Counted from the stretch's first letter, positions 24,618 through 34,508 are shown. The stretch: 64,000 nucleotides of DNA from JAENZQ01 sp964553505 (GCA_964553505.1 CAZKKX010000001.1:30276-94275); one strand, 5' to 3'. Notes: generated by a model from the letters alone, not told the origin. Program-made: numbers and translations.

Positions 24618-25871
24618 ATGAATATTATAAAAAGAGATATTTCGGAAAAAAGGGCGGAACAGCTCAAAGGACGAATAAAAAATTATCTTTTTATTAAAGA
24701 AAAAATAGATAAGGGATTAGAAAGAAAAAAAGAAATAGAAGAAAGAAAAAAAACAATACTTAAAGTATTAAATGGAACAGAAGATGATTGGAATGACTAC
24801 AAATGGCAATTAAAAAATAAAATTAGTACAGTTGAGGTTTTAGATAAAATAGTAAAATTATCAGAAGAAGAAAAAGAAACATTATTAAAAATAAGCAAAA
24901 AATATCGATGGGGAATATCACCTTATTATTTAAGTTTAGTAAATTTTTCAAAAAAATATGGTCCTATTAGATTAATGTCCATACCATTATATAATGAAAT
25001 AGAAGATAATTTTGGTATGTTGGATCCAATGAGTGAAGAATATACAAATCCGGCAGGATGTATTACCAGAAGATATCCGGATCGCCTTATAATAAATGTT
25101 ACAAATGAATGTGCAATGTATTGCAGATTCTGTCAAAGAAGAAGAAATATAGGACAAAAAGACAAAGCTAAAAGTAAAGAGATTATTAATGAGTCTATAA
25201 ATTATATTAGCGAAAATAAAGAAATAAGAGATGTCCTTATTACAGGTGGAGACGCATTGACGCTCAATGACGAATATATAGAATATATAGTAAGCAAAGT
25301 AAGAGAAATAAAACATGTTGAAATTATACGAATAGGAACCAGAACACCCGTCACAATGCCTCAGAGAATAACACAAGAATTATGCGATATGTTAAAAAAA
25401 TACCATCCAATCTATATAAACACGCATTTTAACCATCCAATGGAAGTAACAGAAGAAGCAAAAAATGCTTGTGAAAGATTAGCTGATGCCGGAATACCTC
25501 TTGGAAACCAAGCAGTCCTTTTAAATGGGGTAAACAATAATCCGGATGTCATGAAATGTTTAAATCAAGAACTTTTGAAATGCCGGGTAAAGCCTTATTA
25601 TATTTTTCATGCTAAAAATATTAAAGGAACAACACATTTTTGTACTTCAATTGAAGATGGGCTGAGAATTATGGATAACTTAAGAGGTTTTACTTCAGGA
25701 ATGGCAATACCGACTTATATAATAAATGCACCCAAAGGAAAAGGAAAAGTTCCATTAAGCAGTAATAACATAGTTGAAAAAGGAAAAGGATATATAATTA
25801 TAAAAACCTGGGAAGGTGAACATATTAAAATCAAAAACTATGATACAATCAATATTAAACAAATAAAATAA
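24618..25871 (+). CDS. eam: Glutamate 2,3-aminomutase (radical SAM, PLP-dependent)
   Basis: A 417-residue member of the lysine 2,3-aminomutase family. It has the radical SAM cysteines CAMYCRFC (about 155-162) and the PLP region. At the two positions where lysine aminomutase uses aspartates to hold the lysine side chain (Asp293, Asp330 in the Clostridium subterminale enzyme), this protein has lysine (FHAKNIKG) and asparagine (PTYIINAPKG). That pair is the mark of glutamate 2,3-aminomutase, which makes beta-glutamate, an osmolyte. It lies inside the dnaN-yaaA-recF block and ends at a strong terminator. ATG 24618 follows GGGAGTG. Confidence 0.88.
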   Translation: MNIIKRDISEKRAEQLKGRIKNYLFIKEKIDKGLERKKEIEERKKTILKVLNGTEDDWNDYKWQLKNKISTVEVLDKIVKLSEEEKETLLKISKKYRWGISPYYLSLVNFSKKYGPIRLMSIPLYNEIEDNFGMLDPMSEEYTNPAGCITRRYPDRLIINVTNECAMYCRFCQRRRNIGQKDKAKSKEIINESINYISENKEIRDVLITGGDALTLNDEYIEYIVSKVREIKHVEIIRIGTRTPVTMPQRITQELCDMLKKYHPIYINTHFNHPMEVTEEAKNACERLADAGIPLGNQAVLLNGVNNNPDVMKCLNQELLKCRVKPYYIFHAKNIKGTTHFCTSIEDGLRIMDNLRGFTSGMAIPTYIINAPKGKGKVPLSSNNIVEKGKGYIIIKTWEGEHIKIKNYDTINIKQIK

Positions 25872-25877
25872 CTATTA

Positions 25878-25913
25878 AAAATTAGAAAAGATGAAAAGTC
25901 TTTTCTAATTTTT
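25878..25913 (+). terminator. Terminator after the glutamate 2,3-aminomutase gene
   Basis: A 14-bp stem (25878-25891 with 25899-25912), 7-nt loop, with the T run in and after the right arm. It splits dnaA-dnaN-eam from yaaA-recF. Confidence 0.88.
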
Positions 25914-25947
25914 ATTAACAACGTTTATTATGAAAAGGAGATTAGAA

Positions 25948-26154
25948 ATGAAAGAAATTCAAATAAAAGATGAATATATTAAATTATTTAAACTTTTAAA
26001 ATATGCTAATTTAGTTTCTTCAGGAGGAGAAGCTAAATTTTTGATAGAAGAAGGATTAGTAAAAGTTAATAATATAATTGAAAAACAAAAAGGTAAAAAA
26101 ATATATAAAAATGATATTATAGAATTTAACGAGGAAAGAATTCTTGTAAAATAA
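25948..26154 (+). CDS. yaaA: S4-domain RNA-binding protein YaaA
   Basis: The 68-residue protein is a single S4 RNA-binding domain (FKLLKYANLVSSGGEAKFLI), the usual small gene between dnaN and recF in Bacillota. In Bacillus it is linked to ribosome assembly. I take ATG 25948 because AAAGGAG lies about 7 nt upstream and inside the longer frame. It is 24 bp before recF and likely cotranscribed with it. Confidence 0.92.
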   Translation: MKEIQIKDEYIKLFKLLKYANLVSSGGEAKFLIEEGLVKVNNIIEKQKGKKIYKNDIIEFNEERILVK

Positions 26155-26178
26155 AAAACTCTCTACAGGAGTCCATAT

Positions 26179-27294
26179 ATGCATATAAAAAATTTACTTT
26201 TAAAAAATTTTAGAAACTATAAAAATGAAAAAGTTAGTTTTCATAAAAAAGTTAATATTATAATAGGAAATAATGCTCAGGGAAAAACAAACCTTCTTGA
26301 AGCTTTATATATGATGTCTATAGGAAAATCATTCAGAACAAATAGAGATCAAGATATGATTATGTTTAATGAAAAAAACGCCTATTTTAAAGTCTGGTGC
26401 ATAAAAGAAAATTCTGAAATTACTATTGATATTTTTTTAGATAAAAATCAAAAAAAAGCAATTAAAATCAATGATATAAAATTGAGAAAGAATACTGATA
26501 TATTAGAAAATCTTTATATAGTAGTATTTTCCCCGGAAGATCTAAAAATTGTAAAAGATGGTCCTGAAAAAAGAAGAAATTTTATAAATAGAGAGCTTTG
26601 TCTGATCAAGCCATTGTATTATCATAACTTATATAAATACAGCAAAATCATATTACAAAGAAATGCCTTTTTAAAAGAGCATAAATACGAAAACTATGAC
26701 AAGAATATGTTAGAAATATGGGATAATGAATTATCCAAATATGGAATTAAAATCATAAAAGACAGGATGAATTTTATAAAAAAATTAAATATTATAAGCA
26801 AGGAAATACATAAGAATATTACAAACGGTAAAGAAAGAATTGAATTAATATATGAAACAAATGTATTAGAAAATGAAGATATTAATAATTTAGAATTTGA
26901 AAAAATATATCTTTCAAAAATAAAAAATCATAGAAAAAAAGATTTTTTTAGAGGAAACACTAATATTGGACCACATAAGGATGATATACGTATCATGGTG
27001 AACGATAAAGATATAAGGCATTTTGGATCACAAGGCCAGCAACGAACAGCTTCATTATCTCTTAAACTTGCAGAAATTAAACTGATAAAGGAAGAGACGG
27101 GAGAGATACCAATATTATTATTAGACGATGTTTTGTCTGAATTAGATTATTTAAGGCAGAAATATTTGATTTCTTCTTTAAAAGATGTTCAACTATTTAT
27201 AACAGCAACAGAAATAAATGCTCTTTTGAAAGATAATTTAACAGATCATTATATATTTAGAGTGTTTGACGGAAAAATTATAAAAGAGAAGTAA
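26179..27294 (+). CDS. recF: DNA replication and repair protein RecF
   Basis: A 371-residue SMC-like ATPase with Walker A GNNAQGKTNLLEALY (about 34-48), the signature GSQGQQRTASLSLKLAE and the Walker B LLLDDVLSELD near the end. RecF helps load RecA at gaps with RecO and RecR. It begins 24 bp after yaaA, in the classical order before gyrB, though here a peptidase gene lies between recF and gyrB. Confidence 0.97.
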   Translation: MHIKNLLLKNFRNYKNEKVSFHKKVNIIIGNNAQGKTNLLEALYMMSIGKSFRTNRDQDMIMFNEKNAYFKVWCIKENSEITIDIFLDKNQKKAIKINDIKLRKNTDILENLYIVVFSPEDLKIVKDGPEKRRNFINRELCLIKPLYYHNLYKYSKIILQRNAFLKEHKYENYDKNMLEIWDNELSKYGIKIIKDRMNFIKKLNIISKEIHKNITNGKERIELIYETNVLENEDINNLEFEKIYLSKIKNHRKKDFFRGNTNIGPHKDDIRIMVNDKDIRHFGSQGQQRTASLSLKLAEIKLIKEETGEIPILLLDDVLSELDYLRQKYLISSLKDVQLFITATEINALLKDNLTDHYIFRVFDGKIIKEK

Positions 27295-27362
27295 ATATAA
27301 ATAATTAAGTCTTATTCCAAATAACTGCTTTTCACCATACTATAATATAAGAGGTGATAATA

Positions 27363-28046
27363 ATGGCGGTTATTTTAGTATATAATAATGATACAAATGA
27401 AATTGAGAGATATCAAAGAAACGAAAATGAAATCATGCCTTATGTATATAATAACAGTCTTTCTGTAAATGAATTCAGAGGCTCATCAAATTCAGAAACA
27501 TTATGGACAGATAAAAGAACAATGGAAACATGGAGTAGATTCAGAGATTATTATGGTTCTCCAATTTTTGTTGGGTTTGCTTTTAAAAGAATATGGGAAG
27601 GAGGACATAGTCCACAATCTCAGCATTATGCAGGAACAGCTTTTGATGTAGCACAAAATTTGACTACTGCTCAAAGAAATCGACTTAGACAAAGCGCTAT
27701 TAATTTTGGACAGTGGAGTTATGTGGAACCTGCTTATCTGACGCCTACATGGGTACACATGGATAAAAGAAATTTAAATCAAGCCTGCGCCAGCGGCGGA
27801 TATCCTCTATTGAGAAGAGGGAACAGAAGCAATTATGTATTGATAATGCAAGATGCTTTAAATGCACTTGGATTTACAGGATCAGGATTAGATGGGATAT
27901 TTGGAGGCAATACCGAAGCTGCTGTAAGGAATTTTCAGCAAGCTTATGGAATCCCCTCGGATGGTATAGTAGGTTGTGTTACTTGGACTATATTATCTCA
28001 ATCAGCAAGAGGAATTGGATTAACACCTACTATCATAAGTCCATAA
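27363..28046 (+). CDS. Peptidoglycan-binding M15-type D-Ala-D-Ala carboxypeptidase-like protein
   Basis: The 227-residue protein has an M15A-like peptidase domain (about 10-145), with metal-ligand motifs HYAGTAFDVA and WVHMD, followed by a peptidoglycan-binding type 1 domain (LRRGNRSNYVLIMQDAL to VGCVTWTIL, about 150-215). There is no signal peptide, so it could act during spore or mother-cell wall remodelling or leave by lysis; similar proteins occur in phage lysins. ATG 27363 has GAGGTG 6 nt upstream. It has its own terminator and stands between recF and gyrB. Confidence 0.8.
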   Translation: MAVILVYNNDTNEIERYQRNENEIMPYVYNNSLSVNEFRGSSNSETLWTDKRTMETWSRFRDYYGSPIFVGFAFKRIWEGGHSPQSQHYAGTAFDVAQNLTTAQRNRLRQSAINFGQWSYVEPAYLTPTWVHMDKRNLNQACASGGYPLLRRGNRSNYVLIMQDALNALGFTGSGLDGIFGGNTEAAVRNFQQAYGIPSDGIVGCVTWTILSQSARGIGLTPTIISP

Positions 28047-28090
28047 AAAATAGATTAAAAGTAAAATTTATATTTCTACTTGTATTTTAT

Positions 28091-28115
28091 AAAGACAGGA
28101 GCATCTTCTGTCTTT
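28091..28115 (+). terminator. Terminator between the M15-type gene and gyrB
   Basis: AAAGACAGGAG-CAT-CTTCTGTCTTT, 11 bp with one G-T pair, followed by AATTATA. A TATAAT at 28241-28246 after it probably belongs to the gyrB promoter. Confidence 0.75.
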
Positions 28116-28309
28116 AATTATACCCTTGGTTTAAAATAGACCCAGAAAGTTTTAATATTGCCCCAGTTTAAAAAAAAACGATAAAGTAATATTTTTTAAT
28201 CAAAAACTCAAAAACACTTTAAAAAGTTCTTATAAAAGATTATAATAGTATAGTGTTTTGATTTTAAATAATAGTAATAATATCTAATACAATAAAAGAG
28301 GTGAAAAAT

Positions 28310-30220
28310 TTGACTGCAAAAATGAAGAACTACAATGCAGAAGATATACAAGTTTTGGAAGGATTAGATCCTGTACGAAAAAGACCGGGTATGTATATTG
28401 GTTCTACCGGACCCAGAGGGCTGCATCATTTAGTATATGAAATAGTTGATAATAGTATAGATGAAGCTCTTGCAGGGTTTTGTAAAAATATAAAGATTAC
28501 AATACATGATAATAATTCAGTATCTGTCGAGGATGACGGAAGAGGTATGCCGGTGGATATGCATCCAAAAATGAATAAGCCTGCTGTTGAAGTCATACAT
28601 ACCATTCTCCATGCAGGCGGAAAATTTGGTGGCGGCGGCTATAAGGTATCAGGAGGGTTACATGGTGTAGGTGCTTCAGTTGTTAATGCATTGTCCGAAT
28701 GGATGACAGTTGAAGTTAAGAGAAATAATAAAATATACAGACAAACTTATTCAAAGGGCGGGACTACTTCAGAATTGAACATTGTTGGTGAAACAAAAAA
28801 AACAGGATCAAGAACTATTTTTATGCCTGACCGAGAAATTTTTGATGAAATAGATTTTAATTTTTCTACTCTTGAATATAGAATCAGGGAAATGGCTTTT
28901 CTTAATAAAGGAGTTAAGATTACTTTAAAGGATGAAAGAGAAGACAAGAAAAAAACAGAGGTTTTTTATTATGAAGGCGGTATTAAGGAATTTGTAAAGC
29001 ATCAGAACAAAAATAAAGATGCTATCCATAAAGAGGTTATTTATTTCGAAGTAAAAAAAGAAGAATATGAAGTAGAAGTAGCCATGCAGTATACAGATAG
29101 ATACAACGAAAACATTTTTACCTTTGCTAATAATATTAATACTCAAGAAGGAGGAACCCACCTTATTGGGTTTAAGTCTGCCCTTACAAGAGTTATTAAT
29201 GATTACGCAAAGAGACATTCATTTATAAAGAACAATGAAGAAAGTTTGACCGGCGAAGATGTCAGAGAAGGTTTAACAGCTATAATATCCGTTAAATTAA
29301 CACAGCCACAGTTTGAAGGCCAGACAAAAACAAAACTTGGAAATAGTGAAATCAGAGGGTTCGTGGAAACCACAACTAATGAAAATATGCAAATATTTTT
29401 AGAAGAAAACCCACAGCAGGCAAAGTCTATTATTGAAAAATGTGTTAAAGCTTCCAGAGCCAGAGAAGCAGCGAGAAAAGCACGTGAACTTACTAGAAGA
29501 AAAGGTGTATTGGATAGTTTATCTCTTCCGGGTAAATTAGCAGATTGCTCGGAAAAAGATCCAAAATTAAGTGAAATATTTTTAGTAGAGGGAGATTCTG
29601 CGGGAGGATCTGCAAAACAAGGACGGGATAGAGCGAGACAAGCAATTCTTCCTTTGCGTGGGAAAATAATGAATGTTGAAAAAGCAAGACTTGATAAAAT
29701 ATTAAGTTCTGATGAAATCAAAGCCATGATTACAGCTTTCGGCTGTGGTGTCGGACAAGAATTTACTTTGGAAAAATTAAGGTATCATAAAATTATTATT
29801 ATGACAGATGCAGATGTTGACGGTGCACATATTAGAACGTTGCTTCTTACCTTTTTTTACAGATATATGGCGCCTTTAGTTGAAAAGGGGCATGTTTACA
29901 TTGCTCAGCCTCCCCTATATAAAGTTAAAAAGGGCAAAAAGGAAAATTATGTTTACTCGGACAGAGAACTTGAAAAACTTTTAAATGAAATTGGGCGTCA
30001 AGGAATATCACTTCAGCGGTATAAAGGATTGGGAGAGATGAATGCGGAGCAGCTCTGGGATACGACGATGGATATAGATAGCCGAACACTTATTCAGGTA
30101 ACTATTGATGACGCAGCAGCAGCAGATGAAATTTTTACTACATTAATGGGAGATAAAGTTCCTCCTCGAAAAAAATTCATTGAAGATAATGCCAAATACG
30201 TTACCAATCTGGATATCTAA
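28310..30220 (+). CDS. gyrB: DNA gyrase subunit B
   Basis: The 636-residue ATPase subunit has the GHKL motifs EIVDNSIDEALAG and DDGRGMPVDMHP, GGLHGVGASVVNAL, and the TOPRIM signatures EGDSAGGSAKQGRDR and MTDADVDGAHI. I favour the TTG at 28310, 6 nt after GAGGTG; a GTG at 28301 overlaps that site and the ATG at 28322 is too far. It forms the gyrase heterotetramer with GyrA, whose gene follows after 15 bp. Confidence 0.97.
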   Translation: MTAKMKNYNAEDIQVLEGLDPVRKRPGMYIGSTGPRGLHHLVYEIVDNSIDEALAGFCKNIKITIHDNNSVSVEDDGRGMPVDMHPKMNKPAVEVIHTILHAGGKFGGGGYKVSGGLHGVGASVVNALSEWMTVEVKRNNKIYRQTYSKGGTTSELNIVGETKKTGSRTIFMPDREIFDEIDFNFSTLEYRIREMAFLNKGVKITLKDEREDKKKTEVFYYEGGIKEFVKHQNKNKDAIHKEVIYFEVKKEEYEVEVAMQYTDRYNENIFTFANNINTQEGGTHLIGFKSALTRVINDYAKRHSFIKNNEESLTGEDVREGLTAIISVKLTQPQFEGQTKTKLGNSEIRGFVETTTNENMQIFLEENPQQAKSIIEKCVKASRAREAARKARELTRRKGVLDSLSLPGKLADCSEKDPKLSEIFLVEGDSAGGSAKQGRDRARQAILPLRGKIMNVEKARLDKILSSDEIKAMITAFGCGVGQEFTLEKLRYHKIIIMTDADVDGAHIRTLLLTFFYRYMAPLVEKGHVYIAQPPLYKVKKGKKENYVYSDRELEKLLNEIGRQGISLQRYKGLGEMNAEQLWDTTMDIDSRTLIQVTIDDAAAADEIFTTLMGDKVPPRKKFIEDNAKYVTNLDI

Positions 30221-30235
30221 GAGAGGAAGAAAATA

Positions 30236-32752
30236 ATGGATAATAATTTTTTAGATAATAATAACATACTGCAAATAGACATCAATGATGAGATGAAAAA
30301 ATCATATATTGATTATGCTATGAGTGTAATAGTGGGAAGAGCTCTTCCAGATGTAAGAGACGGGTTGAAACCTGTTCACAGAAGAATTTTATATGCTATG
30401 AACGAATTAGGGCTTTCTCCGGATCAGCCTTTTAGAAAATCAGCTCGTATTGTCGGGGATGTTTTAGGTAAATATCATCCGCATGGAGATTCTTCCGTGT
30501 ATGATGCCATGGTTAGAATGGCACAGGATTTTTCTATTAGATATTTATTGGTAAACGGACATGGTAATTTTGGATCCGTTGACGGTGATAGTGCTGCAGC
30601 CATGAGATATACCGAAGCAAAGATGACCAAATTGGCATCTGAAATGTTACGAGATATTAACAAAAATACAGTTGATTTTGAACCCAATTTTGATGAAACC
30701 CTTAAAGAACCAACTGTTTTACCCTCTAAATTTCCTAATCTCCTTGTAAATGGGTCAAATGGAATAGCAGTAGGTATGGCTACTTCTATTCCGCCGCATA
30801 ATCTTGGAGAAGTTATTGATGCAACTGTTAAAATGATTGAAGACGATGAAGCTACTATTGAAGATATAATCAGCATTATTAAAGGGCCGGATTTTCCTAC
30901 AGGCGCTACTATTTTAGGAAAAAATGGCATAAAAGAAGCTTATAGAACCGGTCATGGAAAGGTAATAGTAAGAGCAAAAGCAGAGATAGAAGAAACCGGT
31001 AAAGGAAAAGAACAAATAATTATAACGGAAATTCCTTACCAGGTCAATAAATCAAGGCTTATTGAAAAAATTGCCGAACTTGTCAGAGATAAAAAGATAG
31101 AAAATATATCTGATCTTCGAGATGAATCAGACAGAAAAGGAATGCGTATTGTAATTGAATTGAAAAAAGATGCCAATCCACATATTGTTTTAAACAGGCT
31201 TTATAAGCATACTCAGCTTCAGGATACTTTTAGCATTATTTTATTGGCTTTGGTAAATGGAGAACCAAAAATACTAAATATATTTCAAATGATTCATCAT
31301 TATTTGATGCATCAAAAGGATATCATAACAAAAAGAACACAATATGAACTGGAAAAAGCCGAAGACAGAGCGCACATACTGGAAGGTTTAAAAATAGCAT
31401 TAGATCATATCGATGAGATTATTGCACTAATCAAAAAATCATCCAATGGTTCGGAAGCAAAAGAAAATTTGATGAATGCTTATGATCTTTCAGAAAAACA
31501 AGCACAGGCAATTTTAGATATGCGGCTTCAGAAACTTACAGGTCTTGAAAGAGAAAAAATTGAACAAGAATATGAAGAACTTATTAAATTAATAGAAAAA
31601 TACAGACAAATTCTTGAAAACGAAAATCTTCTGATGAATATTATAAAAAAAGAACTACTTGAAATTAAAGAAAACTATAACGATGAAAGACGCACATTGA
31701 TTGTGGCAAGTGCAGAAGAAATAGAAGAAGAGGATTTAATACAGGAAGAAAATATTGCTATAACATTAACACATTTGGGTTATATAAAAAGACTTCCTTC
31801 CGACACATATAAGCTTCAGAGAAGAGGAGGAAAAGGCATCTCCGGTTTAACAACAAGAGAAAACGATTTTGTTAAACAATTAATATTGACATCTACACAT
31901 AATTACCTTTTATTTTTTACCAATATAGGAAAAGTTTACAGAATGAAAGCTTATGAAATTCCGGACGCAAAAAGGCAAGCTAAAGGCACGGCTATTGTCA
32001 ATCTTTTAAACCTAAACCAAGGAGAAAAGATAACAGCTGTAATACCCATAAAAAACTTTGAAAAAGAAAAGTATTTGATTTCAGTTACCCAAAAAGGCGT
32101 TATAAAGAAAACAGAGCTTACTCAATTTGACACTTCGAGAAAAACAGGCATTATTGCGATAAACTTGAAAGAAGGAGATCAACTCATAAGTGTAAAACAA
32201 ACTACGGGAAAAAGTGAGATTATTGTTGTCACAAAAAAGGGAAAATCGATATGTTTCAAGGAACATGATGTTCGGGATATGGGAAGAACGGCTGCCGGTG
32301 TCAGAGCAATTATCTTGGATAAGAAAGATGAAGTAGTTGCTATGGAAGTATTTGAAATGGATTTAGTTGGAGAAATCGAATATTTATTAGTTGCTACGAA
32401 AAAGGGATATGGTAAAAGAACACATCTTAATGAATATAAAATACAAACAAGAGGCGGAAAAGGTATTTTAACTTATGACAAAGATAAGCTCAAAAAAACC
32501 GGTGACTTAATTGGAGCTGCAGTTGTTCAGGAAGAAGATGAAATAATGCTCATTAATTCCGATGGTATTATTATTCGTTTAAATGTGAACGAAATATCCA
32601 AATTCGGAAGAGTAACACAAGGAGTAAAATTGATGAGGGTAATGGAGAATGGAAATCTTATTTCTCTTGCAAAAGTCGTAACAACCGACGCAACAGAAGA
32701 AAATGATGACAAAAAAGATGACGGACAAGAACAAATATCAATAGATGTATAA
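30236..32752 (+). CDS. gyrA: DNA gyrase subunit A
   Basis: An 838-residue subunit with the breakage-reunion domain, catalytic tyrosine in AAMRYTEAKM (about 129), the quinolone-region GKYHPHGDSSVYDAMVRMAQ, and a C-terminal six-blade domain with the GyrA box QRRGGKGISG. The acidic tail (EENDDKKDDGQEQ) is common. The GyrA box marks it as gyrase rather than topoisomerase IV. It is cotranscribed with gyrB. Confidence 0.98.
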   Translation: MDNNFLDNNNILQIDINDEMKKSYIDYAMSVIVGRALPDVRDGLKPVHRRILYAMNELGLSPDQPFRKSARIVGDVLGKYHPHGDSSVYDAMVRMAQDFSIRYLLVNGHGNFGSVDGDSAAAMRYTEAKMTKLASEMLRDINKNTVDFEPNFDETLKEPTVLPSKFPNLLVNGSNGIAVGMATSIPPHNLGEVIDATVKMIEDDEATIEDIISIIKGPDFPTGATILGKNGIKEAYRTGHGKVIVRAKAEIEETGKGKEQIIITEIPYQVNKSRLIEKIAELVRDKKIENISDLRDESDRKGMRIVIELKKDANPHIVLNRLYKHTQLQDTFSIILLALVNGEPKILNIFQMIHHYLMHQKDIITKRTQYELEKAEDRAHILEGLKIALDHIDEIIALIKKSSNGSEAKENLMNAYDLSEKQAQAILDMRLQKLTGLEREKIEQEYEELIKLIEKYRQILENENLLMNIIKKELLEIKENYNDERRTLIVASAEEIEEEDLIQEENIAITLTHLGYIKRLPSDTYKLQRRGGKGISGLTTRENDFVKQLILTSTHNYLLFFTNIGKVYRMKAYEIPDAKRQAKGTAIVNLLNLNQGEKITAVIPIKNFEKEKYLISVTQKGVIKKTELTQFDTSRKTGIIAINLKEGDQLISVKQTTGKSEIIVVTKKGKSICFKEHDVRDMGRTAAGVRAIILDKKDEVVAMEVFEMDLVGEIEYLLVATKKGYGKRTHLNEYKIQTRGGKGILTYDKDKLKKTGDLIGAAVVQEEDEIMLINSDGIIIRLNVNEISKFGRVTQGVKLMRVMENGNLISLAKVVTTDATEENDDKKDDGQEQISIDV

Positions 32753-32859
32753 ATACGAAAAGTTATGGTCCATAAAAAGCAAAAAACATTTTAAAAATAA
32801 TTAAATATTTTACAATAAAAAGGGTATATATGAATTGTTACATTAAAGGAGGTTTCAAT

Positions 32860-33180
32860 ATGACTCTGGAAATGAAAAGTTTTTTTAATAGCGAAATGAA
32901 TCAATGGAAGCTGGAAGTTAAAGGTGAAATTGATGTTTTTACTGCAAAAAACCTCAGGGAAAAAATCAAAGATATCTATAATAAAAAACAAAAAGACATT
33001 ATTTTAGACTTTAAGCAACTTAACTATATTGACAGTACGGGGCTGGGTGTTATTATAGGCGCCTATGGAAGAATGAAAGAAAAAAATAATAATTTGATTA
33101 TTATAAATGCAAAACAGAATGTTTTAAAGCTTTTAACCATAACCGGCCTGGATAAGATACTTATTAAGACAAATTTTTAG
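32860..33180 (+). CDS. rsbV: Anti-sigma factor antagonist (RsbV/SpoIIAA family)
   Basis: A 106-residue STAS-domain protein. The phosphorylatable serine lies in NYIDSTGLGVIIGAY (about residue 56). When unphosphorylated it binds the anti-sigma kinase and frees the sigma factor. AAAGGAGG precedes ATG 32860, so I reject the earlier ATG at 32830. It heads an rsbV-rsbW-sigB module after gyrA, the same position as in Clostridioides difficile. The PAS-PP2C phosphatase at 11526 could be its activator. Confidence 0.9.
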   Translation: MTLEMKSFFNSEMNQWKLEVKGEIDVFTAKNLREKIKDIYNKKQKDIILDFKQLNYIDSTGLGVIIGAYGRMKEKNNNLIIINAKQNVLKLLTITGLDKILIKTNF

Positions 33181-33215
33181 TTTTATAATCAGTTTATACA
33201 GAAGGAGAGAAAAAA

Positions 33216-33617
33216 ATGACCGATTTATTAAAATTTTCTATTCCTGGAAAACCGGAATATGTCGGGGTTGTTCGTCTGGCTGCTTCATCTGTTGCGAATA
33301 GAGCGGGGTTTGATGTTGAAGCAATAGAAGATATTAAGGTTGCAGTAGCAGAAGCTTGTAATAATGCAATTCTTCATGGTATCAGCGACAATTGTTGTAA
33401 TTATGAAATTGCATTTACATTAGACGAAAAAAAATTAACCATAGCTATTGATGATAACGGAAAGGGGTACGATATTGGTAATTACCAAGAACCGGACCTG
33501 GCAAATCCAAAGGAAGGCGGATTAGGTATTTTTATTATCAGAGCTCTCATGGATGAGGTACAAATCAATTCTAATACCGGAAAAGGAACGACAATAACAA
33601 TGACAAAATATATTTAA
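33216..33617 (+). CDS. rsbW: Anti-sigma factor serine kinase (RsbW/SpoIIAB family)
   Basis: A 133-residue GHKL-fold protein with the N box (VAVAEACNNAILHG, about 43-56), the G1 box DDNGKGYDI and G2 box GGLGIFIIRALMD. It binds and inhibits the sigma factor and phosphorylates the RsbV-type antagonist. It sits between both partner genes. Length and motifs fit the RsbW group. Confidence 0.92.
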   Translation: MTDLLKFSIPGKPEYVGVVRLAASSVANRAGFDVEAIEDIKVAVAEACNNAILHGISDNCCNYEIAFTLDEKKLTIAIDDNGKGYDIGNYQEPDLANPKEGGLGIFIIRALMDEVQINSNTGKGTTITMTKYI

Positions 33618-33630
33618 TGAGGGTGTAATA

Positions 33631-34407
33631 ATGAATATAAGGGATTTGTCCGAAAAAAAAATATCGGAATATTCAAATTCAGAGTTGTTTATTGAATATA
33701 GAAATAATAGGGATATTGAAACAAGAAATGAATTGGTTCAGAGATATTTATATATAGCCGATATACTTGTAAAAAAATACATTAATAAAGGAATAGAATA
33801 TGATGATCTTTATCAAGTAGCTTCATTAGGTTTGATAAAAGCGGTTGAAAGATTTGATATAGATAAGGGTTTTGAATTCAGCAGCTTTGCAACCCCCACA
33901 ATTTTAGGAGAAATTAAAAGATATTTCAGAGATAAAGGATGGGCCATAAGAGTTCCCAGAAGAATACAAGAAATATCTCAAAAATTACAGATTGCAAAAG
34001 AAAAACTTTCTCATGAATTGCAAAGAACGCCAAAGGTATTTGAGCTTGCGGAATATTTAAACAGTACGGAAGATGAAATTTTGCAGGCGATGGAAGCGTC
34101 TACAGTTTTTGAAATACAATCTATTAATCAAACTTATGATAATGATGAAAGTGACAATAATTTAAAGCTGGAAGAAGCTATAGGTCATCAAGATTATAAT
34201 TTCAAAAAGCTTGAGAATCAGGATTTGATAAAAAAAGTATTAGAATCTATGCCCCATATAGAAAAAGAAATATTTATTCAACGGTTTTTGAACGAAAAAA
34301 CCCAAGTTGAAATTGCAGGAAAAATGCAGGTATCACAAATGACTATTTCAAGAATGGAGAAAAAAATTATCGGGCGATTTAAAGATGAACTCATAAAATC
34401 AGAATAA
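33631..34407 (+). CDS. sigB: RNA polymerase sigma factor, SigB/SigF type
   Basis: A 258-residue group 3 sigma factor: region 2 with DDLYQVASLGLIKAVERFD and FATPTILGEIKRYFRDKGW, region 3 (VPRRIQEISQKL), and region 4 helix-turn-helix TQVEIAGKMQVSQMTISRMEK. By location with rsbV and rsbW it is best called SigB (general stress). The forespore SigF belongs to the same family but normally lies in spoIIA elsewhere. A terminator follows. Confidence 0.87.
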   Translation: MNIRDLSEKKISEYSNSELFIEYRNNRDIETRNELVQRYLYIADILVKKYINKGIEYDDLYQVASLGLIKAVERFDIDKGFEFSSFATPTILGEIKRYFRDKGWAIRVPRRIQEISQKLQIAKEKLSHELQRTPKVFELAEYLNSTEDEILQAMEASTVFEIQSINQTYDNDESDNNLKLEEAIGHQDYNFKKLENQDLIKKVLESMPHIEKEIFIQRFLNEKTQVEIAGKMQVSQMTISRMEKKIIGRFKDELIKSE

Positions 34408-34411
34408 TGAT

Positions 34412-34445
34412 AACTTCCTTTGAAAAAACAAGGGAAGTTTTTGCT
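34412..34445 (+). terminator. Terminator of the rsbV-rsbW-sigB operon
   Basis: AACTTCC (34412-34418) pairs with GGAAGTT (34433-34439), then TTTTGCTT. It also overlaps the start of the trpS promoter region. Confidence 0.75.
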
Positions 34446-34473
34446 TGTCTTTTGAATAGAAAAAAACTATTAT
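34445..34473 (+). promoter_or_regulatory. Sigma-A promoter of trpS
   Basis: TTGTCT (34445-34450), 17 bp, TATTAT (34468-34473), about 36 bp before the ATG. There is no room for a T-box leader here. Confidence 0.55.
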
Positions 34474-34508
34474 AGTAATGATAACAACAATAGGAGAGGT
34501 GTTTAAAA

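Noticed and set aside
29203..29727. A 174-residue open frame antisense to gyrB
   Set aside because: It lies fully inside gyrB, has no family features and no ribosome site; it is a coding shadow.
32860..34407. Calling the STAS-kinase-sigma module spoIIAA-spoIIAB-sigF
   Set aside because: Position after gyrA and general sequence fit the rsbV-rsbW-sigB cluster; the names remain family-level without a tree.
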